From contig RDXE01000038.1 of the NCBI GenBank assembly GCA_004292755.1, forward strand, positions 62,001 to 126,000: 64,000 nucleotides of DNA, read 5' to 3'. The notes under the pieces are model-generated. The model had not been told where the DNA came from and did no database searches. It saw only the letters and a program-made list of their open reading frames with translations. Below are positions 44,027-52,686 of the stretch, piece by piece; the first letter of the stretch is position 1, and every line of letters starts with the position of its first letter. The stretch is from Alphaproteobacteria bacterium (GTDB lineage: Bacteria > Pseudomonadota > Alphaproteobacteria > Elsterales > Elsteraceae). Both the position numbers and the translations under genes were made by a program.

Positions 44027-44962
44027 TCAGGCGTCAAGCTCCGCCTGCAACTCCGGCACCGCCTTGAACAGGTCTGCGACCAGTCCATAGTCGGCAACGG
44101 AGAAAATCGGCGCCTCTTCGTCCTTGTTGATGGCGACGATCACTTTGCTGTCCTTCATGCCCGCCAGATGCTGAATGGCGCCGGAAATCCCAACTGCGAT
44201 ATACAGGTCAGGGGCCACCACTTTGCCGGTCTGGCCGACTTGATAGTCGTTGGGGACAAAGCCCGCATCGACGGCTGCCCGCGAAGCACCGACAGCGCCG
44301 CCCAGACGGTCTGCCAGTTTTTCGAGCATGGCGAAATTTTCGCCATTCTGCATGCCGCGTCCACCAGACACGACGACGCGGGCGGCGGTCAACTCCGGGC
44401 GTTCGGAGACTTGCAGCTCCGCCTTCACGAACTGGGCGCCAACAGGACCACCCGTTGCCGCCACCTCCTTGATCGCAGCGCTGCCACCCGTGGCAGCCGC
44501 AGCGTCGAAGTTGGTGATGCGGATGGTGACGAACTTCACCGCGTCAGCGCTTTTCACTGTCGCCAGCGCGTTGCCTGCGTAGATCGGGCGCACAAAGGTC
44601 TCCGCATCCACGATCTCGATCGCTTCGGAGATTTGCTGGCTGTCGGCTAGGGCAGCTGCGCGCGGCAAGAGATTCTTGCCCACTGTGGTCGCCGCCGCCA
44701 CCACATGGGTGTAGCCCGACGCCAAGCTGGCAATCAGCGGGGCGACAGCCTCTGGCAGGCGAGCGGCGTAATCTGCTGCGTCAGCGTGCAGAACAGTCGC
44801 CACGCCGGGAATTCCAGCGGCGGCACTGGCAATCGCACTGCTGCCCTGGCCTGCGACCAGCACCTCAATCGGGCCGGGCAAGCGCGCAGCAGCACCCACG
44901 GCGTGCAGAGTTGCGGGCTTCAGGGCCGAGCCGTCGTGCTCGGCAATCACGAGAACGGCCAT
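44027..44962 (-). CDS. etfA: Electron transfer flavoprotein subunit alpha
   Basis: The FAD-binding alpha subunit of ETF (311 residues), which carries electrons from acyl-CoA and related dehydrogenases to ETF-ubiquinone oxidoreductase. The C-terminal FAD domain is complete: ARVVVSGGRGMQ, GASRAAVDAGFVPNDYQVGQ, TGKVVAPDLYIAVGISGAIQ, HLAGMKDSKVIVAINKDEEA and PIFSVADYGLVADLF. It starts two bases after the etfB stop. Confidence 0.97.
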   Translation of the reverse strand: MAVLVIAEHDGSALKPATLHAVGAAARLPGPIEVLVAGQGSSAIASAAAGIPGVATVLHADAADYAARLPEAVAPLIASLASGYTHVVAAATTVGKNLLPRAAALADSQQISEAIEIVDAETFVRPIYAGNALATVKSADAVKFVTIRITNFDAAAATGGSAAIKEVAATGGPVGAQFVKAELQVSERPELTAARVVVSGGRGMQNGENFAMLEKLADRLGGAVGASRAAVDAGFVPNDYQVGQTGKVVAPDLYIAVGISGAIQHLAGMKDSKVIVAINKDEEAPIFSVADYGLVADLFKAVPELQAELDA

Positions 44963-44964
44963 CG

Positions 44965-45714
44965 CTAGATCACCTTCGCTTCTGTCTTCAGCTTCGACAC
45001 CAAATCCTGCACCGAGGCGACTTTGACGCCGCCCTGGCGCTTGGCTGGCTCCGTCACTTTGAGGGTGCTGAGCCGTGGCGTGATATCCACGCCGAGAGCG
45101 TCCGGCGTCAGCGCATCAATCGGCTTTTTCTTGGCCTTCATGATGTTCGGCAGCGAGGCGTAGCGCGGCTCATTCAAGCGCAGATCAGCCGTAACCACCG
45201 CCGGAAGCGTGAGGGCGACGGTTTCCAGCCCGCCATCCACCTCGCGCACCACCTCCACCTGACCATCGCTGACAGCGATGCGGTAGGCGAAGGTGCCCTG
45301 CGGCCAGCCAGTCAGAGCGGCCAGCATCTGGCCGGTTTGGTTGCTGTCGTCATCAATGGCTTGCTTGCCCAGAATCACCAGACCCGGTGCTTCCTTCACC
45401 GCCACCGCCTTCAACAGTTTGGCAACCGCCAGGGGCTGCACTTCGGCATCGGTTGCGATGTGAATGGCACGGTCAGCGCCCATGGCAAGCGCCGTGCGCA
45501 AGGTTTCCATGGCACCGGCAGGACCGATCGAGACCGCGACCACTTCCGTGGCCTTGCCCGCTTCCTTCAGGCGCACCGCCTCTTCGACAGCGATTTCGTC
45601 GAAGGGGTTCATCGACATCTTGACGTTGGCAAGCTCAACGCCGCTCTGGTCCGGTTTCACCCGGATCTTCACGTTGTAATCCACCACCCGTTTGACGGCG
45701 ACCAGGACCTTCAT
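44965..45714 (-). CDS. etfB: Electron transfer flavoprotein subunit beta
   Basis: The AMP-binding beta subunit of ETF (249 residues). It begins [20 protein letters not shown], continues with [16 protein letters not shown], has the signature [36 protein letters not shown], and ends with a C-terminal arm. The start at 45714 follows GGGGGAGGAACC; the frame to 45759 is unsupported. First gene of the etfB-etfA-hbd unit. Confidence 0.97.
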   Translation of the reverse strand: MKVLVAVKRVVDYNVKIRVKPDQSGVELANVKMSMNPFDEIAVEEAVRLKEAGKATEVVAVSIGPAGAMETLRTALAMGADRAIHIATDAEVQPLAVAKLLKAVAVKEAPGLVILGKQAIDDDSNQTGQMLAALTGWPQGTFAYRIAVSDGQVEVVREVDGGLETVALTLPAVVTADLRLNEPRYASLPNIMKAKKKPIDALTPDALGVDITPRLSTLKVTEPAKRQGGVKVASVQDLVSKLKTEAKVI

Positions 45715-45813
45715 GGTTCCTCCCCCGCTGCGGAACCGGCGCAGCGTTTGTCCGGGCACCTTGCTTAAGCATCATGGTGCACTGCGTCAATGCGGCTTGC
45801 AGCCAACAACCCG

Positions 45814-46581
45814 CTACCCCATACGCGCCGCTGGCATGGGTAGGGCGCGCGGCGTTGGAAATGTGATCTTCAACTGTTGAAATGCAGGGCTGGCCGCCAG
45901 CGGCGGGGGCTCAGCCGTGGCAGGCCGCTGCCAGAGGGGGCTGCGTTGGCTGGCATCGGCGGCACTGGCAACCAGGCAGGTGCTGGCCTCCGGCTCCACC
46001 CGCGCCAACACCTCAAACAGACCAGCGGCCCGGCGGGGACTGCGCCCTGCCTGCACCAGCAGCGCGCGGGCGCGCTGATCGGCAGCAGCCTCCAAGGTGG
46101 GGCCATGGCCGCGTTGCACCAGCTGGATCAAACCCTCAACGCTGGCGGCCTGCTCCAGCCGGGCGGCATGCGCCTCCTCCAAATGGGCAAGAGCATGGGC
46201 AAGAGCGGCAACCAGCCCATCCTCGCTGGCGGCAAGGCGCACCAGACCGCGCGCAACCAAGATGGTGCCACCGGGCACCGCCATGAGGCGCGGGGGCGGA
46301 TCGTCCAGCACCAGCGCCCGCCAGGGAAGCGACCGCGTGGCAAGGGCTGCCAGCGGGCGCAGCACCTCCCCCATCGCCTGTTGCACCGAGGCCGATGGAT
46401 AGGCGCCGCCACCGGCATCGATCAGGGATGGGAGGGCGCGGGTACCCAGCTCCTGCTCCTGATCGGCACTGAGGCGCAGTGGCGGCAGTCCCGGCAGGGC
46501 TGCCTGGCAGCCAGCCACCAATCCCGTGACCAGCAGCGCCCGGCGCGACAGCGCGCACGAAGGGGGTGCGACCGATCTCAT
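45814..46581 (-). CDS. M48-like lipoprotein with disrupted zinc motif (predicted inactive)
   Basis: A 255-residue protein with a lipoprotein signal (LVTGLVAGC, C25) and the layout of M48 (BepA/YfgC-like) peptidases: LMAVPGGTILVARGLVRLAA matches the strand and helix before the active site, and EAAADQRA (E164, D168) matches the third zinc ligand. The HExxH motif, however, reads HALAH (129-133): the catalytic Glu is Ala. If the alignment is right, it cannot be a normal peptidase and may act as a chaperone or scaffold. The start is chosen for the lipobox. It overlaps the preceding gene's end closely; both run with regBA. Confidence 0.75.
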   Translation of the reverse strand: MRSVAPPSCALSRRALLVTGLVAGCQAALPGLPPLRLSADQEQELGTRALPSLIDAGGGAYPSASVQQAMGEVLRPLAALATRSLPWRALVLDDPPPRLMAVPGGTILVARGLVRLAASEDGLVAALAHALAHLEEAHAARLEQAASVEGLIQLVQRGHGPTLEAAADQRARALLVQAGRSPRRAAGLFEVLARVEPEASTCLVASAADASQRSPLWQRPATAEPPPLAASPAFQQLKITFPTPRALPMPAARMG

Positions 46582-46591
46582 TCCAGCCCGA

Positions 46592-47323
46592 TCATGGCGC
46601 GAGGGCCTGGGTGGCGGCAACAACGGTTGCGAGACGAAGTCGTGAGTCAGTCACCGGCACCAGACGCGCCGCCAGCACCGGCAGGCGATCCTGGTCGGGA
46701 TCGATCAGAAACAGGGCGCCGGTGACACGGCCATCGGTCGTGGTCGCCTCCACCAGATAGCGGGCACCCCGGATCAACGGGGGTCCCGCATAGGCGAGCC
46801 AGCCAGCAACCCCACGCGCCTGCCACACCACCTGGGGTGGCATGACATCCACGGCCGTGACACTCACGCTCGCCCCGGCGCCAGCCCAACTGAACACCGG
46901 CACCGGCCCGCGCACCACGCGATCCCGCCACACAGCCCCTGGAAACGCCGCGTCCCCGTGCGCCTGCGGGCGGATCGGCTGGCAGTTCGGTTGCTCGTCA
47001 ACCCTCAACCGCCCACCAGACACCTCAACCCGATCCGGTCCAACTGTCGCGCGGCCACCATCCAGCGTGTAGCGCCGACAGCCGTCCACGCTGGACAGCA
47101 CCAGATGACCCCGGCCCAGCACCACCTCCGTCCCCGGTGGCAGATGCTGCACAGCCTGAACCTCGGGGACACCACTCGCCAGATCAACCAGCACGCCGAC
47201 CGTTGGCAGATCAAGGACGGGTGACGCACGGACCCCACGCCCCTGAGCCTCAACGGCAGCGCTGCTCACAAGCGTCATCAGCGCGGCCACGGCACTGGCG
47301 CGCCACCCTGTTGACCCCGTCAC
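46592..47323 (-). CDS. Secreted hypothetical protein
   Basis: About 243 residues from a GTG at 47323, chosen because it gives a signal peptide (WRASAVAALMTLVSSAAVEA); the open frame reaches 47479. The mature part has a beta-rich look: GTEVVLGRGHLVLSSVDGCR, DRVEVSGGRLRVDEQPNC, and VPVFSWAGAGASVSVTAVDV. The glycine-rich ordered strands resemble FecR-like or LysM-adjacent periplasmic domains only loosely, so no family is claimed. It lies between regA (32 bp upstream) and the M48-like gene. Confidence 0.6.
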   Translation of the reverse strand: MTGSTGWRASAVAALMTLVSSAAVEAQGRGVRASPVLDLPTVGVLVDLASGVPEVQAVQHLPPGTEVVLGRGHLVLSSVDGCRRYTLDGGRATVGPDRVEVSGGRLRVDEQPNCQPIRPQAHGDAAFPGAVWRDRVVRGPVPVFSWAGAGASVSVTAVDVMPPQVVWQARGVAGWLAYAGPPLIRGARYLVEATTTDGRVTGALFLIDPDQDRLPVLAARLVPVTDSRLRLATVVAATQALAP

Positions 47324-47355
47324 CCGGATCAGCCCCGCGTCTCCACCACCTGCGC

Positions 47356-47922
47356 CTAGGGCCGGGGTGCGTGCTTGGCGAGGATGCGCTGCAAGGTGCG
47401 CCGATGCATGCGCAGCCGACGAGCCGTTTCCGAGACATTGCGGTCGCACTGCTCGAACACCCGCTGGATGTGCTCCCACCGCACCCGCTCGGCCGACATC
47501 GGCAGATCTGGTGGCGGCGGCATTTCGCCGTCGCGGGCGATCAGGGCGGCCTCAATCTGGTCAGCATCGGCGGGCTTTGGCAGATAGTCGATCGCCCCGG
47601 CCTTCACCGCCGCCACAGCCGTGGCGATGGCGCCATAGCCCGTCAGCATGATGATGCGGATGTCGACGTCGATCTTGTGCAGAGCCGCCACAACATCGAG
47701 ACCAGAGCCATCGGCCAGCCGCAGATCGACCACCGCATAGTCCGGCGGGTCGCTTTCCGCCAGCGCGATGCCAGCCGCGACACTGTCTGCAGTTTTGACG
47801 GCAAAGCCGCGCTTTTCCATGGCGCGTGCCAGCCGATTGAGGAACGGCTGATCGTCATCCACCAGCAACAAACGACGGCTGATTGCCGCCGGCTGATGGG
47901 TCACCGTTTCGGTTGCCATCAT
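47356..47922 (-). CDS. regA: Redox response regulator RegA/ActR/PrrA family
   Basis: The DNA-binding regulator of the RegB-RegA global redox system (188 residues). The receiver domain has LLVDDDQPF and the phosphoacceptor D66 (YAVVDLRLADGSG). A proline-rich linker (GEMPPPPDLP) leads to the conserved C-terminal helix-turn-helix (RNVSETARRLRMHRRTLQRI). It controls respiration, nitrogen and carbon-fixation genes in related bacteria. It starts 11 bases after regB. The usual senC/hvrA neighbours are absent. Confidence 0.95.
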   Translation of the reverse strand: MMATETVTHQPAAISRRLLLVDDDQPFLNRLARAMEKRGFAVKTADSVAAGIALAESDPPDYAVVDLRLADGSGLDVVAALHKIDVDIRIIMLTGYGAIATAVAAVKAGAIDYLPKPADADQIEAALIARDGEMPPPPDLPMSAERVRWEHIQRVFEQCDRNVSETARRLRMHRRTLQRILAKHAPRP

Positions 47923-47933
47923 GAACCACCCCC

Positions 47934-49253
47934 TTACGACGCGTTGGCGACCTCCAGGTCACCGCGCCGCCACCGGATCACGACGCGTGCGCCGCCACTG
48001 GCCGACTGACCAAAGCTGACGCGTCCCCCGGTGCGTCCGAGTAGTGTGGTCGCAATAAACACGCCTAAGCCCATGTGACCTTCTGTCCCACCTGGGCGTG
48101 TAGAGATGTATGGTTCCCCCAAACGCTCTCTGAGGCCGGGTGGGAACCCGGGACCATCGTCTTCGACCGCCACGGTGATTTGCCGTGCGTCCCAGCCCAC
48201 AGTGACCGACACTTTCTGACGCGCAAAGCCAGCGGCATTGTGAATGAAATTCCACAAGCCGTGGATGGTTTCGGGTCGACGCTCCACCAGCGGTTCGCCC
48301 GCGCCACCATCACCACCGCGCACCAAGTCTATCGGTCGAACACTGGAGACTTGCTCGATCACTTCCGCCACCAAAGACAACAGCGGCGGATGGTGCCAGG
48401 GCGCACCACCCTCGGTCTCAGGGGCAGCGGCAAGCTTGGCGAGGATATCGCGGCAGCGACGGCTTTCGGAGGATAGCAACTGGATGTCTTCCCGGATCGG
48501 GTCGTCCTCCTCCACCTCGCGCTCCAACTCCCGCGCGACCAAGTGGATGGTGCCGAGCGGCGTGCCCAGCTCGTGGGCGACAGCAGCAGCGAGAGCACCC
48601 AGCGATGACAAGCGCTGCTCGCGCGCCAGGGCAAACTGGGTGGCCGCCAGCGCCGTCGACATCGCGCGGTTTTCCTGCGCCACCCGGCCGACATAGATGC
48701 CGAGGAACGCGATCCCCAGCACAATCGCGGCAAACACCCCGAAGATGTACAGTTCCGGCAGCTGCAAGCCGGGGGCGGGCCACGGCAACGGGCGGTGGAA
48801 TAACCCCAGCAGCGTGGTTGCAGCCACCGCGAACAGTGACAGGCTCATGGTGTAGGTTGAGCCCAGAATGGTGGCCGACACCACAATCGGCGCCACGATC
48901 AGGATCGAGAAGGGGTTCTGCAATCCGCCGGTCAAGTATAACAGCGCGGAGAGTTGCAGAATATCAAACCCTAAGTTGAGCGCCGCCAGCGGCTCCGGCA
49001 GCCAGTCCCCAGTCCGCCGGGTGGTCATCAGCAGAACATTGACCAGGAGAGAGGCAACCAGCAGTGCCAGACAGTCTGCCACTGGTAGTTCAACCCCCAT
49101 ACCATAGGCGACAAACCCAAGCGTAACCGACTGTCCAGCAAGACCCAGCCAGCGGATCAGCAACAGGGTGCGAACCTTCACCCCCCGGCGCGGTTCACTT
49201 TCCACCAGCGCCTCGCTCGACCCGCCAAGCGGACGCTTCAACGCACGAATCAT
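47934..49253 (-). CDS. regB: Redox sensor histidine kinase RegB/ActS/PrrB family
   Basis: A membrane sensor kinase (439 residues) with six N-terminal helices, the ubiquinone-binding heptapeptide GGLQNPF (109-115), the H-box AAAVAHELGTPLGTIH with H227, and a redox cysteine C267 (SRRCRDIL). The H-to-C spacing of 40 equals that between H225 and C265 of Rhodobacter capsulatus RegB. A HATPase domain follows (NFIHNAAGFA, VEDDGPGFP, GHMGLGVFIA). It should phosphorylate RegA when the quinone pool is reduced. It is divergent from the ABC transporter genes with only 36 bp between the start codons. Confidence 0.95.
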   Translation of the reverse strand: MIRALKRPLGGSSEALVESEPRRGVKVRTLLLIRWLGLAGQSVTLGFVAYGMGVELPVADCLALLVASLLVNVLLMTTRRTGDWLPEPLAALNLGFDILQLSALLYLTGGLQNPFSILIVAPIVVSATILGSTYTMSLSLFAVAATTLLGLFHRPLPWPAPGLQLPELYIFGVFAAIVLGIAFLGIYVGRVAQENRAMSTALAATQFALAREQRLSSLGALAAAVAHELGTPLGTIHLVARELEREVEEDDPIREDIQLLSSESRRCRDILAKLAAAPETEGGAPWHHPPLLSLVAEVIEQVSSVRPIDLVRGGDGGAGEPLVERRPETIHGLWNFIHNAAGFARQKVSVTVGWDARQITVAVEDDGPGFPPGLRERLGEPYISTRPGGTEGHMGLGVFIATTLLGRTGGRVSFGQSASGGARVVIRWRRGDLEVANAS

Positions 49254-49289
49254 TTGCTTCCTCCCGCCGATGTCCTATCTCGTAGACCG

Positions 49290-50054
49290 ATGAGTGCCGA
49301 CCAAGCCAGTTCCGCGTTATCCGTGGTGAACCTGACCAAAGTGTATGGCACCGACATCGCTGTGGATCGCCTGACGTTTGACGTGCGTCGCGGCCAGACC
49401 CTCGCCCTCCTCGGCGGCAATGGTGCAGGCAAGACCACAACCCTGTCGATGCTGCTGGGTTTGCTGACTCCCACCTCGGGCAGCATTGAGGTGCTGGGCG
49501 AAGACATGATCCGGCATCGATTTCGCGTGCTGGGACGGATGAATTTCTCATCCCCCTATGTCGATGTGCCGCACCGGCTGACCGTGCGACAAAACCTGCT
49601 GGTCTATGCCCGGCTCTACAGCGTCCCCCATCCCCATCGGCGGGTGGCGGAGTTGGCAGAGGACCTTGACTTGGTTGCCTTTCTGGATCGGGCCACCGGC
49701 AGCTTGTCAGCTGGGCAGCGCACCCGCGTGGCGCTTGCCAAGGCGCTGGTCAATCGCCCTGACCTGTTGTTGCTGGATGAGCCGACAGCCTCCCTCGACC
49801 CTGACACCGGCGACTGGGTCCGAAGCTACCTTGAAACCTACCGGGCTGCGACGGGGGCGACCATCCTGCTCGCCTCCCATAATATGGGTGAGGTGGAGCG
49901 TCTGGCCGACGACGTCGTGATGCTCCGCCGGGGGCGGCTGGTGGACCGCGGCACGCCAGCCGATCTGATCGCCCGCTATGGCCGCACCTCTTTGGAGGAG
50001 GTGTTTTTGGATATCGCCCGCGCGAAAGATGCATCCACGGACCCTGCCCCATGA
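49290..50054 (+). CDS. ABC transporter ATP-binding protein (NodI/CcmA type)
   Basis: A 254-residue ABC ATPase. Walker A GGNGAGKTT, a Q-loop region near MNFSSPYVDVPHRLTVRQNL, signature LSAGQRTRVAL, Walker B LLLLDEPTASLD, and H-loop LLASHNMGEVE. The C-terminal GRTSLEEVFLDIAR is typical of the DrrA/NodI export branch. The start at 49290 leaves 36 bp to regB; an upstream extension to 49254 would overlap its start. The permease start overlaps its stop (ATGA). The exported substrate is unknown. Confidence 0.93.
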   Translation: MSADQASSALSVVNLTKVYGTDIAVDRLTFDVRRGQTLALLGGNGAGKTTTLSMLLGLLTPTSGSIEVLGEDMIRHRFRVLGRMNFSSPYVDVPHRLTVRQNLLVYARLYSVPHPHRRVAELAEDLDLVAFLDRATGSLSAGQRTRVALAKALVNRPDLLLLDEPTASLDPDTGDWVRSYLETYRAATGATILLASHNMGEVERLADDVVMLRRGRLVDRGTPADLIARYGRTSLEEVFLDIARAKDASTDPAP

Positions 50055-50842
50055 GCCTGTCGCGCGTTTGGGCCTTGATGACCCGTCACCTCTATCTGCT
50101 GCGTGGCTCCTGGCCGCGACTGTTGGAGTTGGCCTATTGGCCGATGGTGCAGATGATTCTGTGGGGCTTCATCACGCAGTTCTTCATGACCCACTCCAAC
50201 TGGGTTGCCCAGGCGGCGGGGGTCTTGATCGCGGCCGTGCTGCTGTGGGATGTGCTGTTCCGCGCTCAGCTGGGTGTCTCCGTCTCCTTTCTGGAGGAGA
50301 TGTGGAGCCGCAATCTGGGCCATCTGTTCGTCGCCCCCCTACGGCCCGTGGAGTTTCTGGCAGCCTTGATGGGGATGAGCTTGGTGCGCACCACCATCGG
50401 CCTGTTGCCAGCGGTGCTGGTGGCGATCCCGCTGTATCACTTCAATCTGTTCAGCCTTGGCCTGCCGCTGATTGCGTTCTTCGCCAACTTGCTGGTGATG
50501 GGTTGGGTGATTGGCATCGCCGTCTCTGCCTTGATCCTGCGCTATGGGTTGGGCGCGGAGAGTTTTGCCTGGGTGGCGGTGTTCGCCCTCGCCCCGATCT
50601 CTGGCATCTACTACCCCGTCGCCACTCTGCCCGCGTGGCTACAACCCCTCGCCCTCAGCCTGCCCAGCACCCATGTGTTCGAAGGAATGCGGGCGGTGCT
50701 GTTCCAGGACGCGTTCCCAGTCGTCCACTTTGTTGCCGCAATCGCCCTGAATGCTATACTGTTTGTCGTCGCCGCGACAGCCTTCCTGATCGCCTTCCAG
50801 CGCGCCCGCACCCTGGGGAAGTTGCTGCAAATGGGGGAGTAG
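50051..50842 (+). CDS. ABC-2 type transporter permease
   Basis: A 263-residue membrane protein with six helices, ABC-2/NodJ type: LLRGSWPRLLELAYWPMVQM, GVLIAAVLLWDVLFRAQLGV, EEMWSRNLGHLFVAPLRPVE, and SLPSTHVFEGMRAVLFQDAF near the end. It pairs with the ATPase through the ATGA overlap. Its last 63 bp (50780-50842) are duplicated about 2 kb downstream at 52855-52917 with 56 of 63 identities, showing past rearrangement of this flank. Confidence 0.93.
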   Translation: MSLSRVWALMTRHLYLLRGSWPRLLELAYWPMVQMILWGFITQFFMTHSNWVAQAAGVLIAAVLLWDVLFRAQLGVSVSFLEEMWSRNLGHLFVAPLRPVEFLAALMGMSLVRTTIGLLPAVLVAIPLYHFNLFSLGLPLIAFFANLLVMGWVIGIAVSALILRYGLGAESFAWVAVFALAPISGIYYPVATLPAWLQPLALSLPSTHVFEGMRAVLFQDAFPVVHFVAAIALNAILFVVAATAFLIAFQRARTLGKLLQMGE

Positions 50843-50868
50843 GCGCCGGATTCAAGACACCTCCGGTC

Positions 50869-50977
50869 TAGTGGTCTGATCGAAACGCTTGGTTCCCAAT
50901 TTTTCGTGAATCACTCCACAAAAACAATGTCTTGTCGATCAAACCGAACGGTTCGAACCGTTTGGTTTGATCCACTA
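50869..50977. mobile_element. MITE-like element with CTAG ends (IS630/Tc1 type target)
   Basis: An approximately 109-bp element bounded by CTAG on both sides (50868-50871 and 50975-50978), with ends TAGTGGTCTGATC... and, from the other side, TAGTGGATCAAAC.... Insertion at CTAG with TA duplication is typical of IS630. Inside lies a 36-bp palindrome at 50937-50972 (GATCAAACC ... GGTTTGATC, with AACGGTTCGAACCGTT in the centre and one G-T pair). No transposase is encoded. It is much more AT-rich than its surroundings. Confidence 0.55.
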
Positions 50978-51012
50978 GTGTCGGCCTAAAACCACCAAGT
51001 CAGGGGTATGAG

Positions 51013-51897
51013 ATGGTGTCGTTTCAAAGGTTGATTGCAGGCTGCGGCGTGGCGGTGGTGTTGCTGGCGGCACCCAGTGCGCGCGCACAAGAGTTTACCA
51101 ATCATCTGGGCATTGTCACCATCCCCGCGGGCACTTTCTTCATGGGAAGCTGCAACCTCAACTCCGCCCAGGTAGAGGAAAACCGCCGCCGGGCGTTCCT
51201 GGGTCAAGCGCTTTTGGCGCCTGCCTGCCCATCGGGGGCGGCGCTGGATGCCGATGCAGGTGATGCCGAAACACCCGAGACGCGGGTTACGATTGCGCAG
51301 GCGTTTCAATTGGCGAAAACCGAAGTGACTTTGGGGCAGTTCAAACGCTTCCTGGTGGTGCGTGGTGATTTGGTGACAAATGACTTCATGCAGCGCAATT
51401 CACGCGGTGATCAGGCACCGGTGGTGAATGTTTCATGGCAGGATGCCCAGGCATTCATTGCGTGGTTAAACCAAACCAAAGGGCCAAATGATCGTGGGCG
51501 ATATCGCCTTCCGAGTGAGGCTGAATGGGAATACGCCGCGCGGGCCGGGACTACGACACGCTATTCCTGGGGCAACCAGGTCAGCCCAAGCAATGCGCGC
51601 TATCACCCAAGTGATGGTCCGGCGCCGGTCGCCTCATATCAAGCGAACGCCTGGGGCTTGTTTGACATGCATGGGAACGTCTGGGAATGGGTGGAAGATT
51701 GCTGGCATGGCAGCTACGCAGGGCATCCAGGAACGGGCGGAGTGCGCCCCAGTGGTAACTGTAGACTGCGCGTCGTACGCGGCGGTTCGTGGTTCAACTT
51801 CCCCGTCATCCTCCGTTCAGCCAGTCGCTTCGACTTCCCGCCCGGCGTCCGCGGAGACGTGATCGGGTTCCGGGTGGCCAGGACGCCTGCCCCTTGA
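51013..51897 (+). CDS. Secreted SUMF1/formylglycine-generating-enzyme-fold protein lacking the catalytic cysteines
   Basis: A 294-residue protein with a signal peptide (LIAGCGVAVVLLAAPSARA) and a complete FGE-sulfatase fold: IPAGTFFMGSC, LAKTEVTLGQFKRFLV, VVNVSWQDAQAFIAWLN, YRLPSEAEWEYAARAG, FDMHGNVWEWVEDCW, RVVRGGSWFNFP and DVIGFRVAR. In true formylglycine-generating enzymes the GGSYMCHKSYC region carries the two copper-binding cysteines; here it reads GGSWFNFPVIL. It is thus unlikely to generate formylglycine and may bind ligands or modify peptides otherwise. Its lower GC content and MITE and toxin-antitoxin neighbours point to acquired DNA. Confidence 0.82.
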   Translation: MVSFQRLIAGCGVAVVLLAAPSARAQEFTNHLGIVTIPAGTFFMGSCNLNSAQVEENRRRAFLGQALLAPACPSGAALDADAGDAETPETRVTIAQAFQLAKTEVTLGQFKRFLVVRGDLVTNDFMQRNSRGDQAPVVNVSWQDAQAFIAWLNQTKGPNDRGRYRLPSEAEWEYAARAGTTTRYSWGNQVSPSNARYHPSDGPAPVASYQANAWGLFDMHGNVWEWVEDCWHGSYAGHPGTGGVRPSGNCRLRVVRGGSWFNFPVILRSASRFDFPPGVRGDVIGFRVARTPAP

Positions 51898-52098
51898 TCC
51901 TTTCCATCTTTACCCCCTGTTTCTCGGGTTGCAGCATTACATAGACCCTGCCTGTATCGCCCACACTGCCAGCGGCTGCGCGCGCGTGTCTGTGGATGGC
52001 AGTTTCACCGATCACCGCACCACGGCCACGGCACCGGGGCGATTCATCGTCTACCTGACACGGTCTTTGACGATCGGTGAGGGATGCTTCGCGGCAAG

Positions 52099-52401
52099 CT
52101 ATTGGAACGCCGTTTCCCAGTTCTGGCCGCCGTAAAAGACGCGCAGAATCAGAACTTCTGCCGACTCGACCGTGAAGATGATCGTAGCGCGGCGTTCGAA
52201 ACCCATTGTTCGCAGACCTTGTCTCAGGTCATTGCGCTGAGTGCCGCGCTCTGCAGTGATTGCAAGCGACAGACACGCGGCGATAATGCGATCAAGATAC
52301 CGCTCTGCTGCGGTCTCGCCCGCTTTGTCCGCAATCCAGTCGGCGAGTGCGACAAGATCTGCTTGCGCCTCGGGCGCGAAGCCAACGATCCGGCGTCGCA
52401 T
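52099..52401 (-). CDS. parE: ParE/RelE-family toxin
   Basis: A 100-residue ParE-type toxin: VGFAPEAQADLVALADWIAD, a middle helix AERYLDRIIAACLSLAI, then RTMGFERRATIIFTVESAEV and LILRVFYGGQNWE at the C-terminus, the typical ParE ending. It starts six bases after the stop of the antitoxin-like gene. ParE toxins target DNA gyrase. Activity here is not shown. Confidence 0.85.
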   Translation of the reverse strand: MRRRIVGFAPEAQADLVALADWIADKAGETAAERYLDRIIAACLSLAITAERGTQRNDLRQGLRTMGFERRATIIFTVESAEVLILRVFYGGQNWETAFQ

Positions 52402-52407
52402 GCCGAC

Positions 52408-52686
52408 TCAGCAGGCCTCTGGTTGTTGTTTCAGCGTCCGTCGGCTATCGAGATGTGTGAGAAGGGCTGCCCGGACCTGCTCGACGCTGCGGACGCGGCT
52501 GGGGTCTGCCTTCATGGCGTCGTAGGTCGCAACCGCGTCTGTGCGCAGCCAATGCTCAAAGGCATCATCTGTTGTCGTCGGTTCAGGCAGTCCGGCGATG
52601 ATCGATGGGTCGATCGCGAGAGCGTTAGCTGACGCCGGATCGTCCGCAGCCTCGGTCGGATCAGCGGCGATGCTAACAGTGCTCAT
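52408..52686 (-). CDS. parD: ParD-like antitoxin
   Basis: A 92-residue protein immediately upstream of the toxin. The C-terminal half (FEHWLRTDAVATYDAMKADP, then RVRSVEQVRAALLTHLDSRR) matches alphaproteobacterial ParD-type antitoxins, which neutralise ParE through this region. The N-terminal 45 residues (MSTVSIAADPTEAADDPASA...) are acidic and low in complexity instead of a clear ribbon-helix-helix. It may be an extended or decayed DNA-binding part. The start at 52686 is chosen over 52725. Confidence 0.7.
   Translation of the reverse strand: MSTVSIAADPTEAADDPASANALAIDPSIIAGLPEPTTTDDAFEHWLRTDAVATYDAMKADPSRVRSVEQVRAALLTHLDSRRTLKQQPEAC

Noticed and set aside
52084-52632. 182-codon plus-strand ORF antisense to parDE
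   Set aside because: ParE and ParD motifs on the minus strand explain the region; the plus frame shows no domain.
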